A stretch of 64,000 bases of DNA from Gorsachius magnificus (Eukaryota; Chordata; Aves; Pelecaniformes; Ardeidae), in the NCBI GenBank assembly GCA_034008185.1, contig CM067081.1, positions 79,690,765 to 79,754,764 on the forward strand. The letters run 5' to 3'. A model generated the notes under the pieces. It did no database searches. It had not been told where the DNA came from and saw only the letters and a program-made list of their open reading frames with translations. Shown here piece after piece: positions 1 through 13,886 of this stretch. The position numbers and the translations under genes are program-made. Numbering within the stretch: position 1 is the first letter of the stretch; each line of letters begins with the position of its first letter.

Positions 1-1249
1 CTCCTGCTAATACAGCTGAAGAAAAATATTCCAGAATGAAGTATTTGATGAGACACAAACTCAGAGAAAGGTTAACAATGAAAAAAAATCCCCAAATCAT
101 GGTTCTATACTTTCATTCTGGTAACTTAAGGGAATTACACTGACTTCAGTTACAAGAGATCGAAGTACATAAAAATAAATATAAATAAAATAAAGTATAG
201 ATATGTATAGATGACTAAAACTACCTAAACTGTTGATCAATAAAGCTATCTGGAGTGAAAAACTGAAGTTAACATTTGAAGAGTAGGTTGAGCTCTCTTT
301 AATAAACCAGTCTAACGAGTCTTTTTCTCATCTAACCACAAGGAATACCTGAGGGAAGATTCTGGTTGTCTACATCAGTCAAGTAACTTTGGCACTGCAA
401 TCATCCAGTTGCATAATTCAGACTTCCTGGAGAAGGCTGCACAGATTTGCATAGATATTCTGTGTTCTGTCTGTCTATACTCAGAGCCAGCTCTCATCTG
501 GAATCCTAGTAATCTAATTTTCATGAACCTGATCTCTCAAGTTCCTCGTCCTGAGAGCAGTTTATAAGCTCAAGTTTGTGTTCCTCAGACTCTCAGTACA
601 TAAAAATTACTGTGCCTTATTTAGATGTTCTCTTGTTAGCTGATACCTGATGCTGCTTTAATGCGCTCTGTGTGCATTGAATCGTGTCTTCATGCCATTG
701 GAGCACTGGTCCTCTCCCATCAAAGCTGAATGCCCTAGCCACACTGTTTCTAGAATCAGAGTCTCTCTTGCTCTTTTTTTGTCTTCATGTCATTTATATG
801 CCCAACTGTAAGACTGCACTACTTCAACTCCCTTCTCTCAAATAAACTTAAAGGCTTGTAGATAACTGAGGAAAGTGGAAGTTCTGAGAGTAGAACTTGG
901 GAGTGATCTTGCTTAGTCCTCAGCTCCATTCCTTCCCCATGTACAAGAAAAATAAATATTATGTTATACCTTACAACATCTACAGAAGGGGATGCAGCTG
1001 TTTATGCGATGGCTGGACCCACAGTTATAAGCAGAAATTTTTTCTCCACTTCTCAATTTCTGGTGTCAATACAGAAAAGACCTCGCTCAGCTAAATGGAT
1101 GATCGTATCTGCCACTTGCAACACTTAGCATCTGATGGTAATACATCTTTTAAGTGATACCACCTAAAGCAAAAAGGTGCATGCAGAAAGAATGAATGGA
1201 AATTGTTTCATTATATTATCCAAGTCTCATTCATTGTCATTGTATTTAG
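1..1249 (+). other. STS: End of an upstream STS intron, no recognisable feature
   Basis: Non-coding sequence before the first readable STS exon, ending in a TTTAG acceptor at 1245-1249. I looked for the preceding STS exon, which should carry the C-T/S-P-S-R sulfatase signature with the formylglycine cysteine, and saw nothing like it in any frame. That exon must lie upstream of the window. No repeat of a recognisable family is seen here. Confidence 0.6.
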
Positions 1250-1372
1250 GAATGGCTGCCTTCTCCCGAGTTGGTGTCTTCTTATTTTCCGCCTCTTCGG
1301 GGGGACTTCCTTCTGAAGAAATAACTTTTTCCAAACTCCTGAAGCAGAGAGGTTATGCAACAGCTCTAATAG
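1250..1372 (+). CDS. STS: Steroid sulfatase, internal exon (human residues 92-133)
   Basis: First visible coding exon of steroid sulfatase, the ER-membrane enzyme that hydrolyses 3-beta-hydroxysteroid sulfates such as DHEA-sulfate and estrone-sulfate. It is 123 nt long, bounded by an AG acceptor at 1248-1249 and a GT donor at 1373-1374 (AG|GTAAAA). It enters with two bases completing a glycine codon (residue 92) and leaves with one base of the next glycine (133). The translation contains [19 protein letters not shown] and ends RGYATALIG. This matches the segment just after the catalytic signature in human STS (C75-T-P-S-R), which must lie in an exon upstream of the window. The open frame extends upstream into the intron, but that part is not coding: the splice phase fits the G92-M93 junction exactly. 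The paralogues ARSD, ARSE (ARSL), ARSF and ARSH share the exon design; later exons decide for STS. Confidence 0.93.
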
Positions 1373-4300
1373 GTAAAATTGCATACATACCCAGCGTTAT
1401 TTTCCATTCATTTCAATCAAAAGAACATTAGCTTTCCATATAGGCTATTAGAGGTCTGCATTAAGCTTTTTCCCCCCACAGCATAATGAGTTTATATTTT
1501 CTGGCACAAAGCTGAGCACATTCCCATGCATATGTGAAACACTAATCAGGTAAGTATGTCTAATTCATTTGTGTAGTTACAGTCTTATTGTGCAAGGTAC
1601 TGAAGAAACATGATGAACAAATTGAAAATTAGTCAAGCTCTTGAAAAGTTTTCAGTATAAATAGGAGTTTGATTACAACGGAGAGACAATGAGGGATCAA
1701 TTGCAGGGTACAAGTCAGCATAGTGGGGTGGCATTCATTTCACCAGTTTGCAAATATCCATGAAGTAGATAATGTAGTACCAGGATTACCATCTGGATTC
1801 TCTTTTCAGTCATCAGACAGAAAGGGGCATTTCTAGGAAATTTGTCTCATCCTGTGGTAGATGTTTAATACAAAAATGTGTTTGTCATTATAAAGACAGT
1901 TCAGACAACTAACTGCAGCATAAATATCCTGTGATGGGTAAAAGAAATCCCATCAGGTGAATGTTAAAAAGGTATAGCATTTAAATAATGTGATTTTTTT
2001 TTCCTAATTTGGCCACTGACTTACTCCACGCTGCTTACATTTTAGAAGATTTTTGTGAATTACAATCTGTATTGCATAATGTACTTTTCTGTACTGGAAT
2101 TGCCAGGATGTAGTTGTTTAGAGAACATCATACTGGAACGTTACTACATTCTTTTAGAAGCTGGATGCACCCGATTTGATTTTTAAATCTAACAAAAGCT
2201 TGCAATTTTGGGAGCAATTTTTGATTAAAAATCATGCTGTTTAGCAAGGCTAATATTTCACACCACTGTTCAAAAAAATATCCCTATTATATAGGTAACT
2301 GCTGTTGATGTTCCTAACTAAAAAAATCCTGCTTAGCTATACCCCAGTCTTAGAAAGTATAAACCGCCTTATGTTCTGACAGATTCAGAACAGAAAACAA
2401 GAAGATCTTAACAAAAGTATATTTAATGCAGGTGTATTTGAACCATAGTGCAAAAAGGCCATTCATAATTCATCACATTCATCATGGAGTTAATTCCTAT
2501 TGCTCCATATTCAGTTAAAGACTGCAAAAAAATAATTTTTCTGTTTGTACCAAGCACTGTAATACAACTCATTTTCTGGGACTGACCTAGTTAATGTTCT
2601 TTTTTTAACTACTTTCACTGCAACATGACAGCTTGCCACTTAGATCTCCAGACGTTATCTCCATGATGCTTAATGAACAATTCTTCCAAGTGGCCTGAAT
2701 GATAGCTATGAAACCATAAGATGTACTATTACCATATCCTTAGTGTATAATGAAGGCTTCCAAAATCAAGAAGTGCATTAAAATTAAGGATAAAGTATGT
2801 GTAAATGACAAAAAGAAAAATTATGTAGATTTGAAGACTAGATAGAGAGACTCTGATTCCCAACCAGCCTATTTGCTGCCTCTGCTGGTATTCTTATCAC
2901 ATCATATTGGTCTAGGTCAGGGAGTCTTTGCTTGGTTCAGTCTAACTCAGCAGTTCCCAAACAATTAATTGTCAAATCCTGCACCAGTGATGGATTGGCA
3001 TAAGGGTAATTTGAAGCCTTTCAGTCCTCAAGCCTCTACTGTCACTTCTTTTTTTGCCAAGTTTCTCTCCCCTTTACTCTCTAAGGACATTTTTTTCTCT
3101 CCTAAATGCATTTTCCTTTCTTTTTAGATTTTTTTTTCCTCCTCTGAATATATGCTTCCTCTTGCTTGATACGTCCCTAAATATATTTTAGCTATAAATC
3201 TATTTTATGTATACACTTTTTTACCACACTGTTTTTCCCCTGTGACACAAAGAAGGTGACATCCAACAGATCTGGCAGGAAGAGACACAGTCAGAAGATC
3301 TGCAACAAAACCAGGTTTTCTCAAAAAAGACAGATGTGTTGAATATGCAGTATTTCACCAGTTAAACATCCTGGAGAGTAGCAAGAAATGTTGATGTTTT
3401 GTAGGAAATAGCTATTCATAATGCGAAAGTTCCACTGAAAGTAGATAGGTATTATTTTAACTACTGCTGTGCTCTGTTATCCTGTGTGTTGTCTAGCATC
3501 CAGAGAAGTTTAAAATCCGTCTGTGTAGTTTATCTCCAAAGTTTAAAGCACTAATGAATAAACTGGGACTTGAGTCTTTCTTCCAGAACAAGTTCTTATA
3601 ATATTTGGACACATCATCACAGTAGTGAGAAATACAAGGTTGGTTGAGTCTATGAAGCAGGATTAATAGAACAGTTATTAGTAGAAGAGCTTAAAATCTG
3701 TTCGTATTAACAATATAGGGATACATACTTTATATTATTGTTGCTGTGTGTATCTTATATTTCTTTGAGCACATAAAATATTTATTTGCATCTTGCTCTA
3801 CATCTTACCATTTACCTGAAGAGCACAAAACCATACCAAAAGAAATACATCAGTATACACAATTCATTTTTCAGATTGCTCCCTTTTCAACTGTCTGAAA
3901 AAGAGGGAAAAACGTGGATTTTTGCAGCCTTTCCAGCATTCTGGGTTCTGAAAAACAGAGTTCCAAATGAAGCTTCTTGAATGAATAGGACTTGCCTCTC
4001 ACTTCCAATGCCTTTCACTGCATTGCTTTTGCTCTGCAGAAATCTTAATTGTGGCAGGAAAAAAACCTAGGTCTTAACCTATTAAGGTACTCATAATTTA
4101 CAGTTAACAGCATGAATTTCACTCAAAAGCTTGGTAAAGTCTGCTAATGCATATGGTGCTTCTGTGAAGTGTCCACACTATGAAGCTTCACTTGGCAAAG
4201 AGGTGAGAGCATTTTGCACTGCTCTCAGATTCAGAAGCGCTCCAGAATGTAAAGCACATTACAATAGTCTGTTGAAATGCTAGCTCAAGGCAGGGGTTTT

Positions 4301-6919
4301 TGTCACAAGGAATGAAACAAAATGTATATTGTGGACCCAGTCATCACTTGCTTTTTCAGAATAGCGCAGGACTTATCAAACCCCTCTACCTCATCAGCCA
4401 TTTGAGAATGGCAATTGTGTCTTTTCACGCTTCTGTTGATTTTCCCAGTTAACCCGCTCTCTGCTTTGTTTGCCTTAAGTTGTTTCTGACAAATCTTTTT
4501 TTGAGGCCCAAGCTCATCTTGACATTGAGCAATTTGTTGTGCTTGCTAAAACCCTTTTGATAAACATAGGTCCTATATTTTCCCCTGTCCTGATTTGTTG
4601 TTGCAAGATTCTTCTGTCCTGGCTTGCAATGTCTGTTTTTACTGAGATCCAGTTTAAACAAACTTCTTTATATCATAATAAATGACCTTGAAAGTGTATT
4701 TAATTTGTTTGGGCTTCCTTTTCATATTTTTTTACTGAATTATAGGTGCTTTGAGATTGACAAATAACAGTAAAGAATCAAAAATTAAAGCTTTAAGATT
4801 TATATTCATGATTATAAGCCTCTACCTTTATTTCAGTTATCTAAATTGATGAGAGTTGTTTCATCCTGACCTTGCTACACATCTGGCTTGATGATTATTC
4901 CGTAAAGACAGTCATGTAAATCTAAGAGAAAACACCAAAGCATTTCTTTACCAAAATGTGTGTCTTTGCTTGCTAGGAATGAAATTCAGAGTTGCAGTCT
5001 TAGCTAGCCCGTTATGGCACCATTATGACATCTAAAAATTCAGTATAGTGGTCTGCATTGCTATTTTGTAATTGGTCACAATAACGTTCACTGGACCACG
5101 TCAAAAGTAGTAAGTAGAGCCATCCTGCCCATGGAAAACAGAATACCACCTCCAGGTGAGGGAGGCCATCTGACAATAAGTGGGAAAACTTCTGATGGGA
5201 TGTGAAAGCTGTAGAGGCCTTCATTCCACTGGAACATAAGCAGACCTGAAAATGCTTTTATGCCTGCTTCTATGATATACAGAAGGTATTTCTAACCTAA
5301 GACCATCAAGAGATGCATGAGGAGAACTGGATTCTCAACTAAGCATTCAATCAGGCTCAAGATTTCCGTGGTACTTTTCTCCACCTTTGCTGGCAGGTGA
5401 ACTTAGACACATGACATTCCCATCCCATGCCTTAGTTCTGTCATTTGTGAAAGAGAAATAATGACATTGAGCCCATTTGCTAGCTACTATTTCAAAAAAT
5501 CAGAACTGACCCCCATCTTCACCCTCTTTGGTATTGCAGTTACCTGCATTTGTCATTGCAAAGGGCAGAAGTGCAGGATGACCCAGGAGATGCTCAGGAC
5601 TGCCTGCATGGGAACTCTTTCTTACAGATGTGTAAAATCTGTGATGGTTCAGGAAAGGGGAAAATTCTATATATGCTTTATTCCTTTCATGTACTTTCCA
5701 CCATATGTATCCTGAAGTCTCTAGAACAAAATATTTCAATTTGCTTTGGGCTAGATTATGGGGTTGAGGACTTACTGGGTTTGCGGGGGTTTTTTTATTT
5801 TTTTTATTTCTTTTAAGATCACAACCCCTGAATTATGCTGGTCATTTTTAGGTATTTGATTCAGAAAAAATAAAATTTGGCCCAGCAGTATATATTATCA
5901 TCTCTTTTTTCAAGGGCGACACATTTTGTCCAATATTCAAGACATTTCCTTGCTGAGACCAAAGAGCATAGCTCTAGCCATAATTTATGTCAATAGGCTT
6001 AACTGAATTTAAATTTTTTTAAATTATGCATTTGAATTTAAATAACAGCTCCAGTTAGATCTGTTGCACTAAGTGATGCATAAGCATATGGTAGGGGCTT
6101 GTACCTGAGTCACAGAATGAATTGTCCAAATACTTACTGTAATCAGCATGAACATTGATTATGCTACTATAACGCAAACCAGACTCACTGTTTTCTTGCA
6201 TCTGTTGGTGTCCAGTGTTATTGCAGAATTAGAATGATTTCCTAGTGAGACAAAATGCAGTGAGAGATAGTATTTGGTAGTAATTTACTTGTTACTGTTG
6301 TTTCTTTTGTAATTTATATATGTATAATACATAAATAAATAAAAAATAATCTCCTATACTATATATAAGCATATACTGAGGGAGATTGGCAATTTTAGAG
6401 ATTTTGCAATCATTTAAATAACTGATGTCTTGATTTATATCCTGGTTGTTTTTTCTTTTCTTTTTTTTTTTTTTTATGCTAGTCAAATATGAATGATTTG
6501 CCAGAAAAATTTCAGAAAGGATATTTTGTAACTCCATATTGGCTCTTCCTAAGAAAGCAGTAGCTGCAACAAAATGGTATTTTCTTATGACTACGTAACT
6601 ACACATGCACAAAGGCTTCATTTTCAAAGTTAGCTATCTGTTAGGGCTCTGTTGTTCTTCAGTGACCTGCTAGCCCACTCAGAATCTAATGGTCTCCATC
6701 AGGAGCTGTGCCAAACTATTTCTAACTAAAACAAAGAGGCAGACATGAAAAAAAAGTGTTTGATGAAGGCATAAAGAAAGATTAGATACAAAGTAGGGCT
6801 CCACACAATAAATCCTGGGGGTGGGGGATATCAGTCAGATAGTGACAGTTTGGAATAGCACACATTATAAGTTTGATGATTTAACTACAAAAATACTCCC
6901 TGTCCTTCTCTCTCTGTAG
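1373..6919 (+). other. STS: STS intron, 5.5 kb, between residues 133 and 134
   Basis: Intron of 5547 bp with a GT donor at 1373 and a pyrimidine-rich acceptor (CTTCTCTCTCTGTAG) ending at 6919. It is AT-rich with scattered A and T runs, including a 15-nt T run at 6461-6475. I recognise no LINE, LTR or gene in it. The short open frames here (for example minus 6292-6627) are low-complexity translations of the T run and its surroundings, not genes. Confidence 0.7.
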
Positions 6920-7343
6920 GAAAATGGCATCTTGGGATGAACTGTGAAAGCAGTAATGACTTCTGTCACCACCCCCTCAGTCATGGATTTGATTACTTTT
7001 ATGGGCTTACCGTGACCAATTTTAGAGACTGCAAACCCGGCCAAGGCAGCGTATTTTTAAAAGGGGTTCAGAAATCCCTTGCCATCCCAATCCAAATTGC
7101 TGGAATCACCCTGGTTTCTTTGGCAATAGTGCAGTACATTGGCATCCTCAAAGTACCTTTCCAAGCATTGGCTTACTGCTTGTTTATAATCACTATTTCA
7201 CTTGCGGTTTTGGTCTTTTTCTTTTACCATTTTCGACACTTGAACTGCTTCTTAATGAGGGACCATCAGATTATCCAGCAACCCCTATCCTATGAGAACC
7301 TTACTCAAAGACTGACAACGGAAGCCATGCAATTTATAGGAAG
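6920..7343 (+). CDS. STS: Steroid sulfatase, large exon with K134/H136 and the membrane hairpin
   Basis: The largest visible exon, 424 nt and 140 complete codons, equivalent to human STS residues 134-273, with split codons for G133 and R274. It opens with K-W-H-L-G-M, giving active-site K134 (6922-6924) and H136 (6928-6930). Cysteines align with C141, C148, C170 and C242, which form two disulfides in the human enzyme. Residues about 185-237 are two long hydrophobic stretches separated by a short turn (GILKVPF). This is the antiparallel helix pair that plants STS in the ER membrane and helps form the substrate entrance. N259 lies in an N-L-T glycosylation sequon. The hairpin differs from human at many positions while its flanks are much closer. 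Acceptor CTGTAG at 6914-6919, donor AG|GTAGGT at 7344. The frame runs into an in-frame stop shortly after the donor. Confidence 0.96.
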
Positions 7344-10300
7344 GTAGGTTTCTGACTGTGTTATAAGTAAATGCTAGCATTTCACAGTGTACTACGAAAT
7401 GTAGTACAATGTTTCTACAAAAGTAGAAGAAAAATGTGAACGGATGGGCATGAGGAATATGTCATTATATATTATCATAATTTTTTTCCTTTAAAATATG
7501 ACTGAAGTGAATCTTTTTTAGTGAAAGTGACTGGTTTTTTTCTAGCGGGTGTGTCATTATTTTCTCTATAAAACCTATTTATGTTTACATGTTTCAGAAA
7601 AAATTTTTAAAAAATATCTAACTTTTTTAGGACTTTACTTCTTGAGAATTTCATGTAACTTGAAATATGAAAAATCTTTCGTTGTGTGAATTAATTTTGT
7701 GAAAGCACAATACAGAGTCATAATCCATTATTTTTATGGGATGGAAAATTGTTCTTCATCATTGATTTGATGCATCCACTAAATGGCAATCATAAGGCAA
7801 ATTTTTTTAAGATACTGTCACTTTAGATGCCTCCACTTTTATGCCAGATTAATTTTGAAAGGATTTGATTTATAAAAGTTAGGAAATAAATCTTTTTTTG
7901 AATGCAATGATTTTCTGATAGCCATCACGTTGGGTCACCTAAGTGTTGGATGTACAAAATCATCCTAAGTCATTCTTCATTTTTGCAAAGTTAGCTACTT
8001 TGGCGTAATTGTCACTACAGGGCTTTTAATGGGAATACATCATAAAAGTATACATTTTTATGTTCTAAAATATAAATAAATACATTTGGAGAAAAAAAAA
8101 ATCATCCATTTAACTTCTTGAAAAATATGCCAAAGTATTTTTCTCACTCACTTTTCAAACAGGTTGCACCATTTCTAAAAATAGTTAATCAAAAGTAAAA
8201 ACATGTTCTAAGACATAACAAGTCCCTTAATTACAATTCTGAAAAGTGTGTACCAGGTAGTTACTGTGAATACATTCACATGCTGTCATTGCAGTATGTA
8301 AACTTATACCAAAGAATCAGAGGCTAAATTTTCTAGACGTAATGACTGCATGCAGTAGTCATCAAGACTGTTAGCAAGAAAAAATATTTACTTAAAATCT
8401 TGATCTCATACTGCAATTTTTCTATCATTTCTGTCATTATAAATACTTGATGTAGCCATCTCTACTCATCATATAAAAATAAAATGGGTTTTCTATCAAA
8501 TTTCTTTAAGTGAGTAAGTCTTCCCAACAATCGACATTCTCACGAGTATTTATAAATAAATTAAAACATCTTTATTTCCAGTTGGCAGTGGTGATAGATA
8601 TAAAGATACCTTCTCATCTACATTCTAACTAATTTAAAAGTGAAGTATTTTGTTTACTATGCACACACCCCTTTGAAAATTGTAGAGAAGTTATTTGCTT
8701 AGTGGCCAAGCATTTAGTGATTTTAAAAGACTCTTGAGTGGATTAACTATATGTTGGCAGATTCTTCCATGATTTACACGTATGTAATGTGCCTGTAGTG
8801 GTTCGTAATATTTTGGTTATCTCTGAATGTTCCATTGATTTCAATGCAATGACAATAAAATTGTACCCCCAAAACAAGTGAGTTCAAGGTTGGAAATCAA
8901 TGCTAGAAAATTAGTAAGTCTTTTAACTTTATTAATATTCATAATGTGCACAGTGTTATTATACAGCTTAGTCAGTGTTTAGAGCTGGCAAAACAACGTA
9001 TCATCTAAGTAAGCATAGCTTTGTTGACTCAGCTGGAGGTAAGTGGCTTTACATCAGCTAGGCACTTGGCCCCGGTTCTCAGTATAGTTTCCAGACAAAA
9101 ATGTTGTTAAATTGAAGTCAAGATTAATATCACATATTCGTAATATACAATAAACTTTGTTACAGGAATGTTGCAATTACAGTACGAATTATAACCCAGA
9201 CAATTCAGAAATTAAAATTAAAGAATATTCAAGCACATTAAGGTCTTGAGAAGCAATTAGTGCATTCGAGCAATCTTAACTGTGCCCTGTAGTGAATTCA
9301 CATGCAAAGTATATGACCATAAAACTTCCTTCTCAGGATAGGAGTAATTAGATTAATGTTCACTGATCTGTCAAAAATCAATATTTGCTTTGACACACTG
9401 CTTCTGACATTGTATAGTGCATACCTGTCAACTCCAGTGCACCAGTAGAACATTGCTTTTATGACTAGTGTACTGACTTTGGCCATTTGTAGGGGAATGG
9501 CCATCAAAAGGCAACCAGGTTGCAGCAGCCATCAGACATCTGGCACTCATAAGTGAAGGACCACCAGGTTTTTGGAAAGTCCACAGTGTTCCTTGTGGTT
9601 CCGCTTCTTTCAGCAAGCAGTCTCCCTCAACCCTCCTTTAGCCACACGTTTGACTCAACACGTGATTTGTCATACAGGCTACTTTTGTTTAAATAATACA
9701 ATAAGTAGCAAGCTCAGTCGTATACACCAGTAATCCCTACACACAAGTATACCAGAGTTCAAACTCCTGAATTTGAGGAATTCAGTCATTTGCCTTTACT
9801 GGTTCTTAATACATTTACCACCAAACTAAAAATCATCAGCTATCGTGCATGTTTTAATTGGTTAATTATCTTTACAATAAATATATGATCCAATCTTCAA
9901 CAGCACTGGTATTTCCTATATAGCCCTTTAATGCTACATTTATATATAATATATATGAATGTATGTATAGTTATATATATAAAACAATTACAACATAAAT
10001 GTTTTGTCTATGTAAGTTTATTATACCTATTACCTATATTACATTTATAAGTTCTCCACAGTTCAGGCGATGGACTTCCTAATATTATTCTCTTCCTACA
10101 GTGTATATAATCATTAGATTTTGTATTTTTCAACTGTTCTTATAATTTCTTCATAGCATATAGCTATGTGCTGTAATACTTACTTTGGTCTGGTTTTTGG
10201 AGGGATGATACCGTATTTGTTTTTCCTTAGTCTAGGATATGTGTATCACTGTTTTCATTTGTTTGTAGGTAGATTGAAAGAGAGCAAATACAATATTCAG

Positions 10301-12353
10301 TGCTCAGAAATGGTACTGGAGAAGAATATATACAGTATACAATTACAAGTGTCAGATCCAGTGCATGAAAACACACAGGAGTTTAGTTGCTCACCCTAAC
10401 TGTAAGTGGTCAGGTCAGCTCAGTGTATGTTAATTCTAATTGCTTTTTCCCAAGAGTAAGTACGTGTCCATACTGTAAACCTATCAGAACAGTCTCTGGG
10501 CATCACAGTATATTTGAAAATCAAACGGATGCTAATTATTTCATGTTAAGTTCAAAGTGGTTGTCACTCATGTCATCAGCATGTCTGTTAATGATCAGCT
10601 GCACAGACAATCCAAATTTGGAAAATGCCAGAGACCTGTTCTTAATGTATCAGACATTAACAAGACAAAAGTGCCACTCTGATACAGAATACCTCTCTGA
10701 CAATTTTGGATAGCTAATCACCATTAATAATAATATTTAAAAAATCCTAATGAAATAATAAGTTATGGAAAACAATATTTGCATACAAACATTTTTATAT
10801 TCAAAAGCTATGGTGAAGATGAAGTTGAACAGTTTTCATGCAATTTACTTTTTCAGTCATTGATTACATAGCCATAATATTCAAAATTTTGTGATATCAG
10901 TTAATACATTTTTATTCTCTTTGTAGCTATTCTATTTCAGTCCTTGAAACACTGTTAAAACACATATTCAAATTTATTTTCATCTAATCTAGCAGGCTGT
11001 GGTTTAGAGGTTTTTTGTATATCATTAGGTCTTAAGATCAGGCAGTTGTCATGTTGTACTGGAGTTCTGAAATCAAGTGTTTTTATGAATCCTACAAAAT
11101 CCCTTATAGATTATAGCAAAACACAAATTATAGAGAAGAGTTTGTGTATTTTTGTATGCACATGATATATATGTGCAAATATTTTAAAAAAGGGCAATAA
11201 ATTATAAGCTATAACAACTCTACTGGATCTTCATCCCTTTTTCTCAGCCCTCTGCTTGTTCCTTTTGAAGAGAAGAGCTAAAATTTTTATTCATATACTT
11301 TAGGGCCATGTGAAAATGGGAGACATTAGTCATTTAAGAATGATTAAGGACCTAAGTAGTTCTGCAATGAGTGTCAGACTGCATTTTTAATGGAACACTT
11401 CTAAAAAGCAGTATATTTGTATACTGGGCTCCAAAGTTTTGCAGGGGAGAGGGATTTAGTAATGAGTATAATTTGTATTAGGTGAGAAATTTCTTTTTTT
11501 TCCCCCGTGCTTATGAGAATGTACTTTCTGAAGGGGAGAAAAAGGTTATATACAAAGTAAATAAAAACATATATCAATTGTGTACCTTAACAATTTAAAG
11601 GATAAAATAGGCATGAAATTAGAGATGTCAAAAGTATCTTGGCTATTTGCATGGAAGAATCTTTTCACAAATGCAGATATAGTAGTAGGTCATCCTATTT
11701 TTAATACCTTCTAGAAAGAGTCAGATTTTTCATATTTTTACATTTTTTTCCTTTTCTCATCCCTTTTTCAACACCTTTTTTAGTTTTGGTAAGTTACTCC
11801 CAAGTGGTCTAGAGTTCTTTTTCCGATTTTGAAAAATTTGGAAAATACAAGATCTGTGTTTTAAGGTGTTCCTTTTAAAAGAGTAAGACGGAAATATTCA
11901 TTCATGAATTCATTCATGCTTACAAGGATTTTAGCACTTTCAGCTGTCAGAACAAAACAAAATCCAGCTTGTAGGACGAAGTCCTGCCTTGATACAATTA
12001 GGCCAAGGTTTACCTTTCTCTTCTGCGGGAACAAGGCTTAATGAAGTGCATTCAGCCAGTCCAGTCACAAAGAGCACTGTCTAATTGGTGATCTAATCTG
12101 GAAGTAGAGGAGGGAGTCATGGGGAATAAGCATTGAATGGACTTATCCACTGGGGAGATGTTGAATAAGAAGAATGTTTTTAGTAAAAAGAGAGTTACAG
12201 GAAAAGAAAATTTAGGCTTGCATCTGCCTGTATTGACGCACTATTACATATTTGTGCTGAAAATGTATCTTCAGATTATATACCGCAACATTTTTGTTTT
12301 CTTTCATCGTAGCTGTGACTCTGGTGTACTGTGACTATGTGAAAATGACCTAT

Positions 12354-12947
12354 TGTCATGGTTTAACCCTAGCAGGCAAGTAAAGCACCACACAGCCACG
12401 CACTCCCTCCCCCCAGATGGATGGGGGAGGGAATCGGAAGGGTAAAAGTGAGAAAACTCATGGGTTGAGATAAAGGCAGTTTAATAGGTAAAGCAAAAGC
12501 TGTGCATGCAAGCAAAGCAGAAAAAGGAATTCATTCACTCCTTCCCACTGGCAAGCAGGTGCTCAGCCATCTCCAGGAAAGCAGGGCTCCATCACATGTA
12601 ATGGTGACTTGGGAAGACAAACACCATCACTCCCAATGTCCCTGCCCCTTCCTTCTTCTACCCCCAGCTTTATATGCTGAGCATGATGTTGTATGGTCTG
12701 CAATAGCTCTTCGGTCAGTTGGGGTCAGCTGTCCCAGCTGTGCCCCCTCCCAGTTTCTTGTGCACCCCCAGCCTCCTTGCTGGTGGGGTGGGGTGAGGAG
12801 CAGAAAAGGCCTTGACTCTGTGTAGCCCTGCTCAGCAGTAATGAAAACATCCGTGTTATCAATGCTGTTTTCAGCACAAATCCAAAACATAGCCCCATGC
12901 TAGCTACTGTGAAGAAAATTAACTCTATCCCAGCCAAAACCAGCACA
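12354..12947 (-). mobile_element. Solo LTR of an avian endogenous retrovirus family (older copy 1)
   Basis: A 594-bp block that reads on the minus strand from TGTGCTGGTTTTGGCTGGG to GGTTAAACCATGACA, so it has TG...CA ends. This resembles a solo-LTR family that is very common in bird genomes (start close to TGTCCTGGTTTCAGCTGGG). In that orientation it keeps a TATA-like CATATAAAG element near 12669-12677 and an ATTAAA polyadenylation-type signal at 12480-12485. Flanking bases are CCTAT on the left and TATAT on the right, only a weak match to a 5-bp target duplication. No gag, pol or env is attached, so this is a recombined remnant. The exact family name needs a repeat library; I do not assign it. 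Confidence 0.8.
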
Positions 12948-13886
12948 TATATTTTCATTCAATAAGTCATATGTACTTATAAGAGTTAAGTACAGGCTAC
13001 CCCTATATCTATTTCAAATAGTTCTTTTCAGGTTATTTCAGTCTTATGGGTGAATTAGCTGTAATTTATAAGACTTTGGGGATTACAGAAACTATTGTTA
13101 ACCCAGTTTTAACACAGCACAGTGTTTACCCCAGTCAGGCAAAGCCAAGTATATCAGCTTTCATAATCAGCTGCTGTGAATCATAGTACCTCCACTGGTA
13201 TAGAAGGTGTAGTGGTCTCACAGGTTAAAAGTTTTTACTTTATGACAGAATGTGAGGATAATTTCACATCTAGTGAAAAAAAAAGTTGTTCAGAAGGATC
13301 ATACTGTCCATCATATTAAAGGTTAATTCAGAATGTATTGTGAAAAAGTAAAACGGAGCCCTGTCATGTTCCCATCTCATTTCCAGTACAGAATCATACC
13401 TGAAATCCTAGTTTGATTTGACAACTGCAGGCCAACAAATTCAGAGCCCCACCCAGTGCTCTCCTGCAGTGGTCTTAGATTAACTACTATGCACAGAAAA
13501 GCAAGCAAAAGTACCCAAGGAGTTTTCAATGCAGCGAGTTAGAGCAAAATTGCAAGAAAAACTGTAACTTGCTCTCTCACCCACTTTAAAGTTGTGCTTT
13601 ACAGCTTAAGCCTGAACTGAATCCTTGAGTAATGTAGAGACTCCTCACCCTAAAAGATAAGAATCTAGTACTATGCAATATAGAGGAGTCACCAGCAACA
13701 TTATGCTTTTAGATGTTTTCAGGGTCAGTTAAGCACACATTAAAGGATGTCTTATGTCAGATATGTGTAATCTCTCTGGTAAATTGAAAAGACTCTGTGA
13801 TTCCTGTTAGGATAAAAATTTTTACAATATTTGAATAAGTGTATCTCAGATCTTTTGAAACTGAAGTTCCCTGTGTTTGAACATCT
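12948..13886. other. Unique spacer between two solo LTRs
   Basis: This 939-bp stretch separates the two LTRs. If they were the two ends of one provirus it should hold internal retroviral sequence, a primer binding site next to the 5' LTR and a purine tract next to the 3' LTR. I see none of these and no retroviral reading frame. It looks like ordinary intron DNA between two independent insertions. Confidence 0.55.

Noticed and set aside
6292..6627. 111-codon minus-strand open frame
   Set aside because: It is dominated by lysine/asparagine codons from a T run and AT-rich DNA, with no recognisable motif.
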